A DNA stretch of 64,000 bases, from positions 806,001 to 870,000 of the forward strand of contig NC_017045.1 of the NCBI RefSeq assembly GCF_000252855.1, written 5' to 3'. Under the pieces are notes generated by a model that did not search any database, had not been told where the DNA came from, and worked only from the letters and a program-made list of their open reading frames with translations. A program made the position numbers and the translations under genes. The stretch's first letter is position 1; each line of letters begins with the position of its first letter. This document shows positions 63,040 through 64,000 of this stretch, one piece after another. This stretch comes from Riemerella anatipestifer ATCC 11845 = DSM 15868 (GTDB lineage Bacteria > Bacteroidota > Bacteroidia > Flavobacteriales > Weeksellaceae).

Positions 63040-63519
63040 CTAAAACAATGAGTCAAGGGTTGCGTTTTCTTCGTAACCCTTGTCTATTTCTAGTTTAGAA
63101 GCATTTGCAGCGGCTACGGCTAGCTTATCGCATCGCTCATTGTCGGGGTGTCCGTTATGCCCTTTAATCCAATGGAAAGTTGGGTTGTGCATTCTCATCA
63201 AAGGGACTAACCTTTGCCACAAATCAGGATTTTTAACTTTATTAAATCCTTTTTTTATCCAACCATACAGCCACTTTTGGTTAATGGCATCGGCGACATA
63301 CTTGCTATCGGTGTAGATATGAACTTCGTTTTCGTTGTTTTTAAGTTTTTCTAATGCCACAATAACCGCCAATAGTTCCATACGGTTATTGGTGGTTTTT
63401 CTAAACCCTTGCGAAAATGCTTTCTCATAATTCAGTCCAGAAACTCGCATAATAATTCCATAGCCACCTTTGCCCGGATTTCCGCTACAGGCTCCGTCTG
63501 TGTAGATATCAATCTTCAT
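63040..63519 (-). CDS. rnhA: Ribonuclease HI
   Basis: Cleaves the RNA strand of RNA-DNA hybrids, removing primers and R-loops. The 159 residues have the catalytic DEDD set: Asp in IYTDGACSGNPG, Glu in NRMELLAVI, Asp in IYTDSKYVADAI and Asp in ERCDKLAVAAAN, with the basic protrusion around KKGFNKVKNPDLW. It starts immediately after the dnaB stop with no gap, a sensible pairing of two replication genes on one transcript. Confidence 0.96.
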   Translation of the reverse strand: MKIDIYTDGACSGNPGKGGYGIIMRVSGLNYEKAFSQGFRKTTNNRMELLAVIVALEKLKNNENEVHIYTDSKYVADAINQKWLYGWIKKGFNKVKNPDLWQRLVPLMRMHNPTFHWIKGHNGHPDNERCDKLAVAAANASKLEIDKGYEENATLDSLF

Positions 63520-64000
63520 TTAGAATGGCATATCATCATAATCGTCAATCTCATTCATAGAAGACCCAGAAATATTATCTGGAATATCAAATGCAGCACT
63601 TGGTTGTATGGTAGTTTTGATGCTTTCAAATCCGCTAGGATTATTATCCATTTGTCCAAAATTAGAACTTTCGTAACCACCGTATAAATCTAAATCCGCA
63701 AACTTGGCAATTTCTTTAAAGAAAGAAAGCCTTACTTCGCCCGTGGCACCATTACGGTGTTTTGCTAAAATAATTTCGGCTTGGTTGGTAGTGCTGGTTT
63801 GTGCTCCTTCTTCATCATTATCCCAAAAATCTATCTTGTAATATTCTGGACGGAAGATAAAAGATACAATATCCGCATCTTGCTCTATCGCACCAGATTC
63901 TCTTAAATCAGAAAGTTGAGGGCGTTTATTAGGGCGGGTTTCTACCGTTCTAGAAAGCTGTGATAAAGCAATAATAGGCACATTAAGTTCCTTTGCAATG
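63520..64000 (-). CDS. dnaB: Replicative DNA helicase, 3' part (5' end outside window)
   Basis: C-terminal end of the hexameric replicative helicase DnaB. The frame is open to the window edge (reading [17 protein letters not shown] from the right end), so the N-terminal domain and Walker A are outside. Visible are the [11 protein letters not shown] motif, the [17 protein letters not shown] segment and the [19 protein letters not shown] motif with the arginine finger. A long tail of about 60 residues after the core, ending [10 protein letters not shown], is acidic and likely disordered, resembling the acidic C-terminal tips that bind partner replication proteins. The stop abuts the rnhA start. 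Confidence 0.93.
   Translation of the reverse strand, partial: IAKELNVPIIALSQLSRTVETRPNKRPQLSDLRESGAIEQDADIVSFIFRPEYYKIDFWDNDEEGAQTSTTNQAEIILAKHRNGATGEVRLSFFKEIAKFADLDLYGGYESSNFGQMDNNPSGFESIKTTIQPSAAFDIPDNISGSSMNEIDDYDDMPF

Noticed and set aside
63055-63083. Hairpin CAAGGGTT / AACCCTTG as terminator between SIMPL gene and rnhA
   Set aside because: It lies inside rnhA coding sequence and no T-run follows on either strand.

Overview
The window comes from a low-GC member of the Bacteroidota, class Flavobacteriia, and most resembles the Weeksellaceae (Chryseobacterium, Riemerella, Elizabethkingia group). Support for this: genes lack Shine-Dalgarno sites but many are preceded by the Bacteroidota sigma-A promoter (TTG, about 20 bases, TAnnTTTG); several secreted proteins end in type IX secretion (T9SS) sorting domains; lpxC is fused to fabZ; DnaE carries a proofreading exonuclease at its N terminus; S16 has a long acidic tail; there is a mevalonate-pathway decarboxylase; and the malate dehydrogenase is of the LDH-like type. 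I cannot fix genus or species by reading alone. Most of the window is ordinary chromosomal backbone.

1-12 kb: the 3' part of trigger factor, a small RlpA-like protein, a dusB-xth pair, a large outer-membrane barrel of unknown role, two tandem T9SS-exported proteins, thyA and a secreted M1 aminopeptidase. 12-25 kb: an outer-membrane porin-like gene broken by a single-base frameshift, sucD, then a lipid A operon read right to left (lpxD, lpxC-fabZ, lpxA, efp, a second lpxD-like gene), an HD phosphohydrolase, fbp-menC, an aspartate kinase and a bifunctional aminolipid acyltransferase. 25-42 kb: tRNA-Phe, a DUF3575-like protein, dnaE, rpsO-pnp, an NdpA-like protein, mdh, recQ-fmt, murI, hemB, a tiny T9SS-tagged protein and rpsP-rimM.

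42-56 kb: queE, an undecaprenyl-phosphate sugar transferase, an MlaE-MlaF lipid transport pair, a small outer-membrane barrel, an M48 lipoprotein protease, an acyl-CoA synthetase, mvaD, a VOC protein, purK-purE, an orphan lipoprotein, and tyrS with an esterase. 56-62 kb is the most accessory-looking part: three tandem paralogous lipoproteins, a 1053-residue T9SS-exported alpha/beta hydrolase and a separate orphan protein built from two related halves. The window closes with a SIMPL-domain protein, rnhA and the 3' part of dnaB.

The best candidate for an undescribed system is the lipoprotein triplet plus secreted hydrolase (56182-61135). The three lipoproteins have near-identical ends and divergent middles and sit 2, 2 and 18 bases apart from each other and from the hydrolase, which recalls duplicated immunity lipoproteins next to lipase effectors. 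That reading is inference only. Other points worth a second look are the frameshifted porin, the decayed PHP metal site in the exonuclease-DnaE fusion, several likely leaderless genes, the EF-hand-like loop in the large barrel protein and helically phased TTAACA motifs at 1243-1357.
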